DNA of 64,000 bases from contig JANHCV010000010.1 of assembly GCA_025594325.1 (NCBI GenBank), positions 806,001 through 870,000 on the forward strand. The letters run 5' to 3'. The position numbers and the translations under genes were made by a program. This stretch comes from Blastocladiella emersonii ATCC 22665. Its lineage: Eukaryota > Blastocladiomycota > Blastocladiomycetes > Blastocladiales > Blastocladiaceae. Position 1 is the stretch's first letter, and every line of letters starts with the position of its first letter. Under the pieces are notes generated by a model. That model was not told the DNA's origin. It was given only the letters and a program-made list of their open reading frames with translations, and did not search any database. Below, in pieces: positions 52,762-62,784 of this stretch.

Positions 52762-52904
52762 GCGGTTCTTATATTCATTGCGTGTTCATAAATGTCATTC
52801 CACATCCTTGGTCGTCGGCGCGATTCGCGGGAACCCGTGAGCGGACGCGAGTCACACGGCCGCGTGCCCACGCGTCACGCACCTCGCCTGCTCGTTGGCC
52901 AGCG

Positions 52905-52912
52905 TATAAAAG
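52905..52912 (+). promoter_or_regulatory. TATA box of the flavin amine-oxidase gene
   Basis: TATAAAAG lies 80 nt before the ATG at 52985, followed by a C/T-rich leader. Same arrangement as for the aquaglyceroporin and aldo-keto reductase. Confidence 0.6.
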
Positions 52913-52984
52913 GGCCGGCCTGCCCCACTTCCCTCGCTCTCTCTCCCCGACACCACCCTAAACATTGCTCTGTATCACACGACC

Positions 52985-54752
52985 ATGCCATCGAACTGCT
53001 GCTGCACGCCGAAACCCGTCGCCGCGCACCCGTCCGCGCCCGTGTACCCTCCGCCGGGCCCGGAGCGCAACCCAGACGACGTGCTGATCCTGGGCGCCGG
53101 CGTCTTCGGCCTGTCGGCCGCACTCGAGTGGAAGCGCCGGTTCCCGCACGCACACGTGCTCGTCGTCGAGGCCGACACCCGCGCCGACGACGCCCGCGAC
53201 GCGGCGTCGTGCGACGTCAACAAGATCGTGCGGTTCGACTACGGGTCGAGCGCCGTGTACCGCGACCTCGGGCTCGCCGCCGTCGAGAAGTGGCGCGCCG
53301 GGTGGCCGTGCGCGGATGCGACGGACGCGGCGTACGTCGAGTCAGGCGTCCTGTTCGTCTGCCCTTCGCCGGACCGCGACTTTGCGTTCGCCGACGCGAC
53401 GCTGCGTGACGCCGACACGTGGATCCTGCCGGCGTCGCGGACCAAGCTCCCGCCCGCCACGCGCGTCCGGGACGCCGTGCTCGGCGAAACCGGCGAGCCC
53501 CTCGCCGCCCGGTTCCCCGCGATGCACGGCGCGGCCGCGGGCCTGCACGGGTACCTGCAGCCGTCGGGCGGGTGGGCGTACGCGTCCAAGTCGGTCGCGC
53601 AGGCGCGCGCGGCCGCCCAACGCCTCGGCGTCGTGTTCGTCCACGACACGGTCACCCGCGTCGTCCCCGGCGTCTGCTCGTGCAACCCCGCCGAGTGCAA
53701 GTGCCGCATGACGGGCGACGCGTCGGGGTGCGCGTGCGCGCCGTGTGGCGCGGCGGTCGCTGCACGGAAGGCCGGTGCCGCCCCCGCGCCGGCACCCGCG
53801 TGTACGTGCGGCGGTGAGGGGGAGTGCGACCCCGCGTGCCCCGCCAAGGAGATCAAGCCGATGCGGCACCCGCAGGTGCTGCTGGCGAGCGGCGAGCTGC
53901 GGTCCGCGCCGACCGTGATTGTCGCGACGGGCGCGTGGACGCCCGCGCTCGTGCCCGGGCTCGCGCCGCCGCATCTCGCCGCGCAGATGATGCCCGTCAT
54001 CAAGCTCGCGGTGCCCGAACACGCGCGCGAGCGGTACGTGTCGGGCAAGTTTCCGACGTGGGCAGTCGCGGTGACGGACGGTACGCGCTCTTGCGGTTTG
54101 GAGGGCGAGAGGCGAGAGCTAACGCAGTGTTGTAGGCATTCTCGTGTACGGCTTCCCGCTTTGCTCGGACGGCACGCTCAAGGTAGCCATCGACTACACG
54201 GGCTTCACCACCTCTTACTCTCCCACCTCACCCTCACTCGCCGCGACCACCGACCCGTCGACCCTCCACGGCTACCCGGCCTCGCGCACCTCCCTCCCCT
54301 CCTCCACCTTGCCACACTTCCGCGCCACCATCACCGCCCTATTCCCGGAAGCCCTCGACTTCCCGATCGCGTCGACGCGCCTGTGCACGTACACGAACAC
54401 GCGCGACCACCACTTCCACATCCACCGGCGGCCCGGCGGCGTGGTGCTGGCGACGGGCGGGTCGGGCCACGGGTTCAAGTTCTTCCCGGTCCTCGGCGAC
54501 GTGATCACGCGGATCGCGCGGAGTGAGGCGTGCGAGGTGACGGAGCTGTTTGCGCACGCGGCGGAGGGCGAGAAGACGGTGGTGGGGTCGACGTGGCAGC
54601 CGGCCGTGGTGGATGGGCCGTCGCTCGCGGACCAGCAGCAGGGCGGGTGTGGGCTCGGGTCCGATGAGGACGGCGCGGGGCCGCGCGCAATGGATGAGGA
54701 GACGCTCGTGAGTATGGTCGGCAAGTCGCTCAACGAGCTTACCGCCGTGTAG
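52985..54752 (+). CDS. FAD-dependent amine oxidase (sarcosine/fructosyl-amino-acid oxidase type) with metallothionein-like Cys insert
   Basis: Two exons (52985-54080, 54136-54752) encode 570 residues, about 130 longer than usual. The family oxidises secondary amines with covalently bound FAD, releasing hydrogen peroxide. The Rossmann motif is LILGAGVFGLSAA (Gly37, Gly39, Gly42) with VVEAD after the second strand. NKIVRFDYG is typical of this family. The C-terminal RLCTYTNTRDHHF carries the Cys that in relatives links to FAD, and ATGGSGHGFKFFPVLG is the conserved FAD loop. Between residues 231 and 285 lies an extra segment with 11 cysteines, including four C-x-C pairs (CSC, CKC, CAC, CTC), and the N-terminus begins MPSNCCCTP. 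No intron signals flank the insert. A TATA box lies 80 nt upstream. The true amine substrate is unknown. Confidence 0.85.
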
Positions 54753-54891
54753 AAGTGATATAAGAAGCACATTGCATTGGAAGCGAACAAAAACTTGGTT
54801 GGTTGGTGGCACACACACGCACAAAATCGTCACAAAAAAAGTCATCTCCGGCCTTCGGCCGCGGCCGCGGCCGCGTCCCCGACGCCGCCGT

Positions 54892-57800
54892 CTAGAACAG
54901 GCCGGCCTCCTCGAGCAGGCGGACGAGCTTCTGGTCCTCGCGCTCGCGGGGCTCGCGGTTGAGCGAGATCTCGTAGAGCTCGCCCGACTCGCGGTTGTGG
55001 TTGATCATGTTGAGCAGGTACTCCTGGACCTCGGGCACGGGCTTGAGGTGGAACGGGAGCACCTGGAACTGCTGGATCTCGCGGATGATGTCGGCGGTCC
55101 GCTGCCGCTTGCTGAAGTTGACGAGCGGCTGCGGCGCATCTGCGCCATCGACGGATGCCGCCGCGTCGGGCATGCCGGGCACCTTGAGCACGTTCGGGTT
55201 GCCGTCCTCGAGGAACGTCAGGTCCGACAGGTACCGTCCGAGGAACGGGATGCACGGCGGGACGACCGCGTGCAGGAGCTCGCGGTACGTGGCGAAGTTC
55301 TTGTGCGGGTCGGTCACGGCGCGGAGGTCGTTGAGCACGCCCGTGGTCTTGGACGACAGCATCTCCCACGTCCGCGACAGGCGGTGGATGGGCGCCGAGT
55401 TGAGCGCGGCCAGGATCGAGAACAGCGTGTTGTAGTTGTTGAGCGACTTGCACCGGTCGGCGATCAGGATGTAGTGCTTGAGCAGCGAGCATCGCTTCTT
55501 GGGGTCCTCTTCCGCCAGAATGCTCTCGGCGACCCACCCCGTGACGCTGTTGGACATCTCGACCATGCGGCGCAGGTTCGGCGCGCGCGCCTTGGCCTCC
55601 TCGGCGGACCCGCGGTCCGCGCTCCACGCCTTGTTCAGGAACTCGGTGTAGATGAGCCGCGTGAAGTACGAGAACTCGATGAGCGTGAGCTGGCGCGCGA
55701 CTTCGAGCGGGTCGAGTTCCGTGAACTTGAGCTTCTTGAGCGACCGCGGGAGCACGGGCGCCGGCGGCGGGCCCGTCGGCGGCACGGGCGTCATGCCGTT
55801 GACGGGCGGGACCGGGCGGAGCGGGAGGTGCGGGGTGGCCGAGGACTCGCGCTTCTCGACGAGCTTGATGAGCTGAACCGACGACGTCGCCATGACGGGC
55901 CGCATCACGGTGCGCGCCCAGTTGCGCACGTGGTCGAGCGCGGCGAGGTCGTCGGGGATGTAGGGGAGGCAGTAGTGCTCGAGCCACGTCTTCATGACGT
56001 TGAAGACGCGCAGGCGGACGGGCGTCATCTTCTTCTCGATCCACACCTCGAGCTCCGCGTCCGACAGGCCCTGGGGCGGCTGGATCGAGAACCGCGCCAT
56101 GAGGCAGTTGATCAGGTCGGCCGACGTCATGAAGGTGCGGTACGAGAAGAGGAACCCGGTCATGAACGCCGCGTCGAACTGGTCGTGCAGCGTGAGCCGC
56201 TCGACGAGCGCGGGCAGCGTGCCGCCCTTGACCTGCGCCTCCATGTTGAACACGATCTCGCTCGGCGCGTAGTCGTAGGCCAGGAACCACGGCTGCTCCT
56301 CCTGCTGCTCGGCGAACCCGCGCGCGCCCGCGGCGCCGCCCGCGATCGTCGACGGGTCCACGTCGTCGCCAAAGAACCGGCGCAGCTTGGCCGAGTACGG
56401 CGTGGCGGGCGGCGACGACGCCATGGACGTCGCGCGCGCCGGGCCCGGGTAGCTGCTGACGCCCGACGACTGGTACGGCGGCGAGTGGATCGGAGAGGAA
56501 CCGTGGAAGGTCGCGGCCGACGCGGACCGCGGCGCGTACGCCTGTTGCGCGGCGCGCGCGGCGGCCGAATTCGCCAGCTCCGTGTTGAGCGCGAGCATCT
56601 CGCCGCCGACGGGCTTCTGCTGCGGGAACGGCGACACGGGCGACAGCGGGACCGCGGACGCGGCCATGGACGACCGGCGGTGCTCGCGGCGGTACTTGGC
56701 GTCGAGCAGCTGCTGCGTCGAGGCCAGGAGGTCCTTGACGGACCGCTCGACGACCGTGATGGAGACGACGACCTGCTCCATGGCGTTAGGCGGCGCGAGC
56801 GGGTCGGTCGCCTGCGACGTGGCCATGACGAGCCCGGCGATGTTGTTGTACAGGGACTGCTTGTGGATCTTGAACTCGTGCAGCAGCGGCGAGTCCGGGC
56901 CCTCCTCGAGCTGCACCTCCTCGATCAGCGACAGGAACTGGCCGACCTCGGTCACCGTGGTCCGCGTCAGCGTCAGCAGCGTGGCCACCGTGATCGACTC
57001 CTGCGTGTTGGCGTACAGCTTGCCGAGCGTCGACAGCACCGATGAGCTCACCGCGTCCAGCTGCTGCACGCTCTCGTGCGTCGCCAGCGAGATGCTCAGC
57101 GTGCGCGGGTCCGACGCGCGCTGGTGCTGCATGCGCGGCTCGGCGGCGGGGGCGAGGTCGGGCTGCGCGGCGGCCGCGGCCGCGGCGGCCTGTTCGGCGC
57201 GCTCGCGCTCCTCGCGCTCCTTCTCGCTACGGGTTCGCGCGGGCGGGAGTGTCAGCCGATGGTCTCCATCCCGAAAGCGTGTCAGCAAAACGTACTCGAG
57301 GATATCTGTCTTGACCTCAACACTGCACGCACGGGCAGCCTCAACGAACCCGCGGACGGCGGCGAGGAGGTCGGACGCCTCGCCGATCATCTTCTGGACA
57401 GCGTCGGGCGGGGGCCAGACGCCCGACGCGAGCTTAGCGGCGAGCACGAGCTTGGAGAGCGACCCGAGGAGGGCGCGGTGCTGGGTCTTGAGCGCCGGGT
57501 TGTTCTTGACGGCGGGGGCCTCCTTGTCGACGGCGCCCGAGGCGTGCAGCATGGCGCGGATCGCGTCGACAATGTGCGACGAGTTCGGGATGAACATGGC
57601 CTTGTTGCTGGCCTTGGCCGACTTGAGCAGCCGCTGGATCGCAGAGAAGATCTGCTGCGTGAGCAGCGACCACGCCTTCATCTGGCGCTCGGCCGGCGAC
57701 GACTGCGACGTGATGGACGCGGCGCTCGTCGACGGCGTCGGGGAGCCCGCGGTGGTGGAAGCAGCGGCGGGAGGGGCGTCGGCGGGCGGCGCGGAAATGG

Positions 57801-58452
57801 ACAGCGACGCGTTGGACGGGCGGCGCTGGCTGTCGGAATCGGGGGCCGTGGACGCGGACGCGGCCGAGGCGCGCGGGTTGGTGTTGGAGTTGGCGGTGCT
57901 GTGGACCGAGGCCGCGTCGCCGTTGACGGAGCCGGTGGCGGCGGCCGAAGGAGCGGCGGCGGTCGGCGAGGGGTCGGCCGAGGGCGGCTGGGCGGGCGTG
58001 TCCTCGAGCGAGGGCGGGTCGGGCATCGCACCCGCCAGGTAGTCGTTCTCCCACATGAGGGCGGGGAGGGTCCACGACATCTCGTCCGAGTCGTCGTGGT
58101 AGAAGAAGGTGCCCTGGCCGTCGTCCGTCTCCTGGAGCGACCACCCGTCGGGGAGCAGGAGCACGTTGTTGGTGCGCTCCCAGGCCGACTCGCCCGTGGC
58201 CTCGTTGTACCAGAAGGCCTGGCCGTCGGCGGCGATGCGCTTGACCCAGGCGGCCTCCTCGGCGCGCGACCGCAGGATGAGCGGCGGGGTCACGTAGTTG
58301 GACGGGAACCAGCCGCGCTCCTCGCGCAGCAGGCCGTCCCACCAGCCCGACTCGAGCTGCGTGAACACCTGAATCAGGTCGTCGGCGCGGAACGACAGGT
58401 TCGCCGTGTCGCCGCCGTCGTAGTCGTACAGCGCGCGCACGACGACGACCAT
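54892..58452 (-). CDS. Cdc25-type Ras guanine-nucleotide exchange factor (SH3-WW-RasGEF)
   Basis: Two exons (58452-57296, 57226-54892) encode 1,163 residues; without splicing the frame also stays open (1,186). It should activate Ras by GDP release at membranes, upstream of cAMP or MAPK signalling. Domains in order: SH3 at residues 3-56 (ALYDYDGGDTANLSFRADDL ... GWFPSNYV); two WW-like modules at 67-130 (FWYNEATGESAWER, LPDGWSLQETDDGQGTFFYH); a Ser/Ala/Pro linker; a helical middle; the RasGEF N-terminal module near 710-830 (HDQFDAAFMTGFLFSYRTFM); and the catalytic RasGEF domain about 890-1135 (VARQLTLIEFSYFTRLIYTE, AALNSAPIHRLSRTWEML). SH3 plus RasGEF is the fungal Cdc25 layout; WW modules are an addition. 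Confidence 0.9.
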   Translation of the reverse strand: MVVVVRALYDYDGGDTANLSFRADDLIQVFTQLESGWWDGLLREERGWFPSNYVTPPLILRSRAEEAAWVKRIAADGQAFWYNEATGESAWERTNNVLLLPDGWSLQETDDGQGTFFYHDDSDEMSWTLPALMWENDYLAGAMPDPPSLEDTPAQPPSADPSPTAAAPSAAATGSVNGDAASVHSTANSNTNPRASAASASTAPDSDSQRRPSNASLSISAPPADAPPAAASTTAGSPTPSTSAASITSQSSPAERQMKAWSLLTQQIFSAIQRLLKSAKASNKAMFIPNSSHIVDAIRAMLHASGAVDKEAPAVKNNPALKTQHRALLGSLSKLVLAAKLASGVWPPPDAVQKMIGEASDLLAAVRGFVEAARACSVEVKTDILEYVLLTRFRDGDHRLTLPPARTRSEKEREERERAEQAAAAAAAAQPDLAPAAEPRMQHQRASDPRTLSISLATHESVQQLDAVSSSVLSTLGKLYANTQESITVATLLTLTRTTVTEVGQFLSLIEEVQLEEGPDSPLLHEFKIHKQSLYNNIAGLVMATSQATDPLAPPNAMEQVVVSITVVERSVKDLLASTQQLLDAKYRREHRRSSMAASAVPLSPVSPFPQQKPVGGEMLALNTELANSAAARAAQQAYAPRSASAATFHGSSPIHSPPYQSSGVSSYPGPARATSMASSPPATPYSAKLRRFFGDDVDPSTIAGGAAGARGFAEQQEEQPWFLAYDYAPSEIVFNMEAQVKGGTLPALVERLTLHDQFDAAFMTGFLFSYRTFMTSADLINCLMARFSIQPPQGLSDAELEVWIEKKMTPVRLRVFNVMKTWLEHYCLPYIPDDLAALDHVRNWARTVMRPVMATSSVQLIKLVEKRESSATPHLPLRPVPPVNGMTPVPPTGPPPAPVLPRSLKKLKFTELDPLEVARQLTLIEFSYFTRLIYTEFLNKAWSADRGSAEEAKARAPNLRRMVEMSNSVTGWVAESILAEEDPKKRCSLLKHYILIADRCKSLNNYNTLFSILAALNSAPIHRLSRTWEMLSSKTTGVLNDLRAVTDPHKNFATYRELLHAVVPPCIPFLGRYLSDLTFLEDGNPNVLKVPGMPDAAASVDGADAPQPLVNFSKRQRTADIIREIQQFQVLPFHLKPVPEVQEYLLNMINHNRESGELYEISLNREPREREDQKLVRLLEEAGLF

Positions 58453-59080
58453 GGTGGTTGGAGGTGGTTGGTCTAGTGGGCTGGACTGCTGTATGGGTTA
58501 GGTTAGGTTGGGGCTCGAGAATGAAGATGAGTGCATAGCGTACAAGTTGAAGTTGAAGTGCAGCAGCAGCAGGTCGACTGCAGCGCTGAAGGAAGCGAGA
58601 GTGGCGTAGCGGCAACGGCGGCAGCTCGCGCACGCAGAACGAGTGGCGGGCAGCGGCGGTGGCGGGCGACAGCAGGAGCAGCTACGTTCACACGAAGTGA
58701 TAGTCCAGAGGTTGATACGTCGCAACGCAGAGAGCGGAGAGGAGAGGGGGCGAACGAGTGCACGGCAAGCACGCAGGCGCGGTGGCGGCGAAGCATCATG
58801 GCGCCGAGCCACGCCACGTGCGGGCGCCACACTCGGCAACGCCGCCCTCCGATTGGCCGGACCGCGCAGCCGTGCCCGCCCCCGCAAAAGCGCCGAGTGG
58901 CTCAGCGTCACGTGCAGGTTTGGAATGTGGCGCCCGCGCGGATCGACGCGTCGATGGCCCATGCACTCCCGTCGTGAGGGGGAGAGAGCGACGTCATGGC
59001 GGAGGAGAGCCCACATGGGGCGAATCGTGTATTCTGTACAGCATGGGATGCGATGGGATGTGCCACGGCAGCGACAGCGG
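58453..59080. other. Promoter of the RasGEF gene and 3' flank of AMMECR1
   Basis: 628 nt between the RasGEF start and the AMMECR1 stop; both genes are on the minus strand. A short GTTAGGTTAGGTT run lies at 58496-58510. Nothing else was recognised. Confidence 0.4.
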
Positions 59081-59880
59081 CTACGGCGAGCCGGCGATGA
59101 CCGAGCGCACAGCCGTGTCCTCGTCCTCGGCGGGGATCTTGGCGCTGGCGACATCGTCCTCCTCGTCGTCCCCCGCATCGCCCTGGAGCCGCGACTCGGC
59201 CCACGCGAGGTACTCGGCGTACGTGCACTTGGCCTTGGCGCTGCGGTACCGGACGACGCGCAGCCCGTCGCGCAACTCATCATCGATCGGGCCGGCGTAC
59301 CCGGACTTGCGGATGAGCGAGTCGAGGGCGGCGACGTGGTCCCACCCCTGCTCGCGCGCAATCTCGGGCAGGTAGGTCGCCGAGTGGGCCTTGCCCGAGC
59401 GCGGGTCGCGGAAGAAGATGCGGATGCCGTGCTCGCCCACGACCCAGTCGAGCGGGTGCGCCGCGTCCTCAAAGTCGACCAGCAGCGACACGCTGCAGCT
59501 CAGGCGCGCCAGCTCGTGCTTGCCGATCGGCGAGAAGCGCGTGTCGCGCACCGCGCTCACCACCGCGTACTCGCGCAGACCGTCGCCGAGAGGCTGCGCG
59601 CTGAAGTTGCCGATGCACCCGCGCAGGCAAACGTCGGTCCCGCCGTTGCGGCCGCGGTGCGAGGTCGAGATGTTCCACGTCACGAACAGCGGGCTACACG
59701 CACGCGCGCACTTCGGTCAGGTTCGCCGGTTGAGGTGAGGCGCGGGAATGCTACTCACTATTCCGCATCAGCTCCATCGCCGAGCACCTCGGTCGCGTCG
59801 ACTTCCACGGCGTCCTCGCCGTCCAGGTGCTTGACCAGCACCTCGAAGCAGTAGTAGCAGTGCTCCTTGCTCGCGACCAT
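59081..59880 (-). CDS. AMMECR1: AMMECR1-domain protein
   Basis: Two exons (59880-59759, 59693-59081) encode 244 residues. The start MVASKEHCYYCFEVLVKHL matches AMMECR1 proteins; the splice (GTGAGT donor, GTAG acceptor) restores AEYPLFVTWNIS. The family hallmark LRGCIGNFSAQPLGDGLREY is intact, as are RDTRFSPIGKHELARLSCSV and the LPEIAREQGWD segment. The C-terminus is an acidic tail. The protein is about the normal length and lacks signals for export. Molecular function of the family is unsettled; the conserved LRGCIG motif suggests a binding or catalytic pocket. It is divergent from the CCCH zinc-finger gene, 290 bp apart. Confidence 0.93.
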
Positions 59881-60170
59881 CTTGGTTTCATCCGATGCGG
59901 GAGCGAGCGCGGGCCGTTGGGGGACGAGCGAAGTCGAAGACGCGACGAAGCGAGCTGCAGGGCCGGCGTGAGCCGCACGTGGGCTTCTGCGCCACCCCTC
60001 AAACTTGTCTTCGCTTCGCCTCGCCGTTGCCAAATGTCTCCCTCCGCCCGCCTCTCCCTCCGCCCTCCCGCGCCCGACACCGACGCAAATGTACTACGCG
60101 TCCGCACTCCCTGCAACCCCCCTGACTCTCGCTGTACTAGACTAGACATCCCGCAAACACGCATCCGACC

Positions 60171-62171
60171 ATGTACGGCTGGCCCGGCCACTACCCCCCG
60201 ACCTACTACCCGCCGCAGCTCGCGCCGGCGCCGCCCGTCTACCCGGGGTACCGCCCGCCCATGGCGCCCGGCTACGCGCCCGCGCCTGGCGGCCCCGCCG
60301 GCTACCACGCTCCGCCGCGCCCGCCGCGCCCGCACTACGCCGGCGCAACTCGCCCGACCTTCACCAACCGCACACTCGACCTGCGCCCCAACAACCAGCA
60401 GCAGCAGCAGCAGCAGGTGCCCAAGGTCACCCCGCCCGCCAGCAAGGCGCCCGCGCCCGCTCGCACGCCCTCGGCCCCGCCCGCTCGCCCTATCTCGGTC
60501 CCTGCCACCACCACCACAACCCCCATCGTCCGCCCGCCCGCCCCCGCCTCGGCCCCCGCGACCGAGTACGTCCGCCTGTCCAACGGCTCGCTCGTGCGCA
60601 AGGACCTCGCCCACGCCGCCACGACCCCGTCGCCGTCGCCTTCCTCTACCCACCGCGCCCCGCACTCGGTCCCGATCCGCCACACCCCCTCGGCCCCTCC
60701 CGCGCAGTACGTGCGCACCGCCACGGGCAATCTGGTCCGCGCCGGGCTCGCCCCGGGCGCCACGGGCGCCAAGGTGCCCTTCCTCCGTCTGCCGAACGGG
60801 AACCTGGTGCGCCGCGACCTCGTCATCGCGCGGCTCGCGCGCAAACGCACGCTGCTCGACCAGCGCGTCGCCGCCGACCGCGCGCGCGCCATGTCGCGCA
60901 TGAACCCGACCGCGGCCGCCGCGTTCCGCCCCGGCCAGCGCACGCCTCGCCCTCCCCCCTCCTCGCGCCCGCGCACACCGACGGCCCCCGCCCCCGCCGC
61001 CAACCTCACGGCGCGCATCGTCCGCCACTGCGCCTTCTTCCAGTCGCGCGGCACTTGCTACAACGGGACCCAGTACCAGTTCCGGCACGACCCAGCGCGC
61101 GTCGCCGCGTGCCGGCTCAAGCTTTTTGGGAAGCCGCACGACGAGACCGCGTGCCCCTACAACCACACGCTCACCCCGCACAACACGCCCGTGTGCGCCC
61201 ACTTCAACCGCGGCAGCTGCTTCAACCCGCGCTGCCCGTTCTCGCACGTCAAGGTCGCCGACGACGCGCTCATCTGCACCGAGTTCCGCACCGGGTTCTG
61301 TACGCGGGGCAAGAAGTGTACGCGCCGGCATGTCTGGGAGTGCCTGCGCGGCGTCACCTGCGATTTCGCACCCTGCACGTTCGAGCACCCGCCCGGACGC
61401 AAGACGCCGCCGCCGCGCGAACCGTGGGTCCAGGGTGCGCGTGACTTCTCGCAGTACGATATCGCGTACAACCCGGCCGACGAGATGGACACGGGCTCCT
61501 CGTCGTCCTCGTCGTCGGCATCGGCGGCGGGCGTCAAGTCGCCCGAGTCCGAGTACGTCGAGGAGCTCGTGTGGGACGAGGACGAGGCCGTCGGCGACGT
61601 CGTTGACGACGACGGCGCTGCCGCGGGCGACCTCGACCCCATGGACGAGGACGCGATCGCCGAGCTCGACCTCGAGACCGTCGACGACGCCGAGCTGTTC
61701 TGGATCGACGACTCGCACCCGACCTCGAGCGCCGGGTCCATCACCAGCTTCGCCGACACCAGCGCCAGCAGCCCCGTCGTCCTCGAGATCAGTGACCGCG
61801 AGGACAGCGACGAAGAGGAGGAGGAGGACGAGGAGGAGGACGAGCCCATGGAGGTGCAGCAGCAGCAGCAGTCGGTGCCCGAGCAGGTCGTGGTCGACGA
61901 CGACTCGGACGACGAAGTCGAGGTCATTTTCGTATCCGCGCCCAAATCGCGCACGCCCGCCGCCAACAACGGCGCTGCGCCCGCCGTCCCGCACGTCGGG
62001 CTCGCCGTCGTCAGCAGCAACCCGCCACCACCGCCGCCGCCGCCGGCGACGCAGCCGCAGCCCATCTCCAAAAAGCAGCGCAAGAAGGCCGCCGCCCGCA
62101 GACGGAGGCTCGAGCGCGAGCAGCAACAGCACCAACAGCAACAGCAGCAGTACGCCGCCCAGTGGCAGTAG
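60171..62171 (+). CDS. ZC3H3-like CCCH zinc-finger protein
   Basis: Single exon, 666 residues. ZC3H3-type proteins act in nuclear mRNA 3'-end processing and export. The N-terminus is Pro/Tyr-rich with a short polyQ. Three copies of a motif, (Y/F)xR...NGxLVRxxL, lie at about residues 137-152 (YVRLSNGSLVRKDLA), 183-198 (YVRTATGNLVRAGLA) and 206-221 (FLRLPNGNLVRRDLV). The CCCH array covers about 285-405: CAFFQSRGTCYNGTQYQFRH, CPYNHTLTPHNTPVCAHF, NRGSCFNPRCPFSHVKV, CTEFRTGFCTRGKKCTRRH and CLRGVTCDFAPCTFEH. The first finger has Tyr where the third Cys is expected, and the second lacks a Cys, so those two may not bind zinc. An acidic C-terminal half and a basic Gln-rich end follow. Confidence 0.85.
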   Translation: MYGWPGHYPPTYYPPQLAPAPPVYPGYRPPMAPGYAPAPGGPAGYHAPPRPPRPHYAGATRPTFTNRTLDLRPNNQQQQQQQVPKVTPPASKAPAPARTPSAPPARPISVPATTTTTPIVRPPAPASAPATEYVRLSNGSLVRKDLAHAATTPSPSPSSTHRAPHSVPIRHTPSAPPAQYVRTATGNLVRAGLAPGATGAKVPFLRLPNGNLVRRDLVIARLARKRTLLDQRVAADRARAMSRMNPTAAAAFRPGQRTPRPPPSSRPRTPTAPAPAANLTARIVRHCAFFQSRGTCYNGTQYQFRHDPARVAACRLKLFGKPHDETACPYNHTLTPHNTPVCAHFNRGSCFNPRCPFSHVKVADDALICTEFRTGFCTRGKKCTRRHVWECLRGVTCDFAPCTFEHPPGRKTPPPREPWVQGARDFSQYDIAYNPADEMDTGSSSSSSSASAAGVKSPESEYVEELVWDEDEAVGDVVDDDGAAAGDLDPMDEDAIAELDLETVDDAELFWIDDSHPTSSAGSITSFADTSASSPVVLEISDREDSDEEEEEDEEEDEPMEVQQQQQSVPEQVVVDDDSDDEVEVIFVSAPKSRTPAANNGAAPAVPHVGLAVVSSNPPPPPPPPATQPQPISKKQRKKAAARRRRLEREQQQHQQQQQQYAAQWQ

Positions 62172-62784
62172 GCGTGTGATCTGGTACGTTCTTTCCTTCT
62201 CACCCGCTTGCGCGTGCGCGCGCGTCGTGCCGCCCGTGCTCTCGAGTCGCCAAGGTGCAACCGCGGTACGTTGCTCCTCGCCTGGGTCGTCCGTCGTCGC
62301 CGTGCAACTCACCACCCTCCGCGCCATGTCAACCAAGGCCGCTCGCGACCCCGAGTCCGCCCGCGTTCGCGCTACGAGTCGTTCCACCTCGCGTTCGCTA
62401 AGTTCTCGCTCAACCCGCTCGTCCGCACCCTCCCTCGCCCCCCGCCGTCGTCGCTCTGCCCTCCTCGACCAACCGGATCTCGGCGCGTCGCTATCGTCGT
62501 TGTCGTTGTCGTTGTGGTACTCGGCTGGCTGGCATCCGCGTCGTGCTTGTAGGTCGCTTCTCTCCCCCTCGCTCGCTCGCTTGACCGCTCGACTTGAATG
62601 GTACGATCGCATTGCCCACTGTGGCCGTGCGTGCGGCCCCGTTCGCGTCGTCGTCGTTCGAGTGCACTTTTTCTCCCCTCCCTCGTCCCGCCGCCCGAAA
62701 AAGATGATGATGAAAGCGGGACTCTGTTGACGATGACGAAAAGAAGACATGAAAAAAAGTATCTGTACAACAACCCCTCTTGAG
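62172..62784. other. Intergenic, convergent 3' ends
   Basis: 613 nt between the stops of the zinc-finger gene and the minus-strand membrane-protein gene. The right 80 nt are A-rich. Open frames here are compositional. Confidence 0.4.

Noticed and set aside
54772-57045. 757-codon plus-strand frame opposite the RasGEF gene
   Set aside because: Antisense shadow of a conserved RasGEF domain; no coherent similarity.
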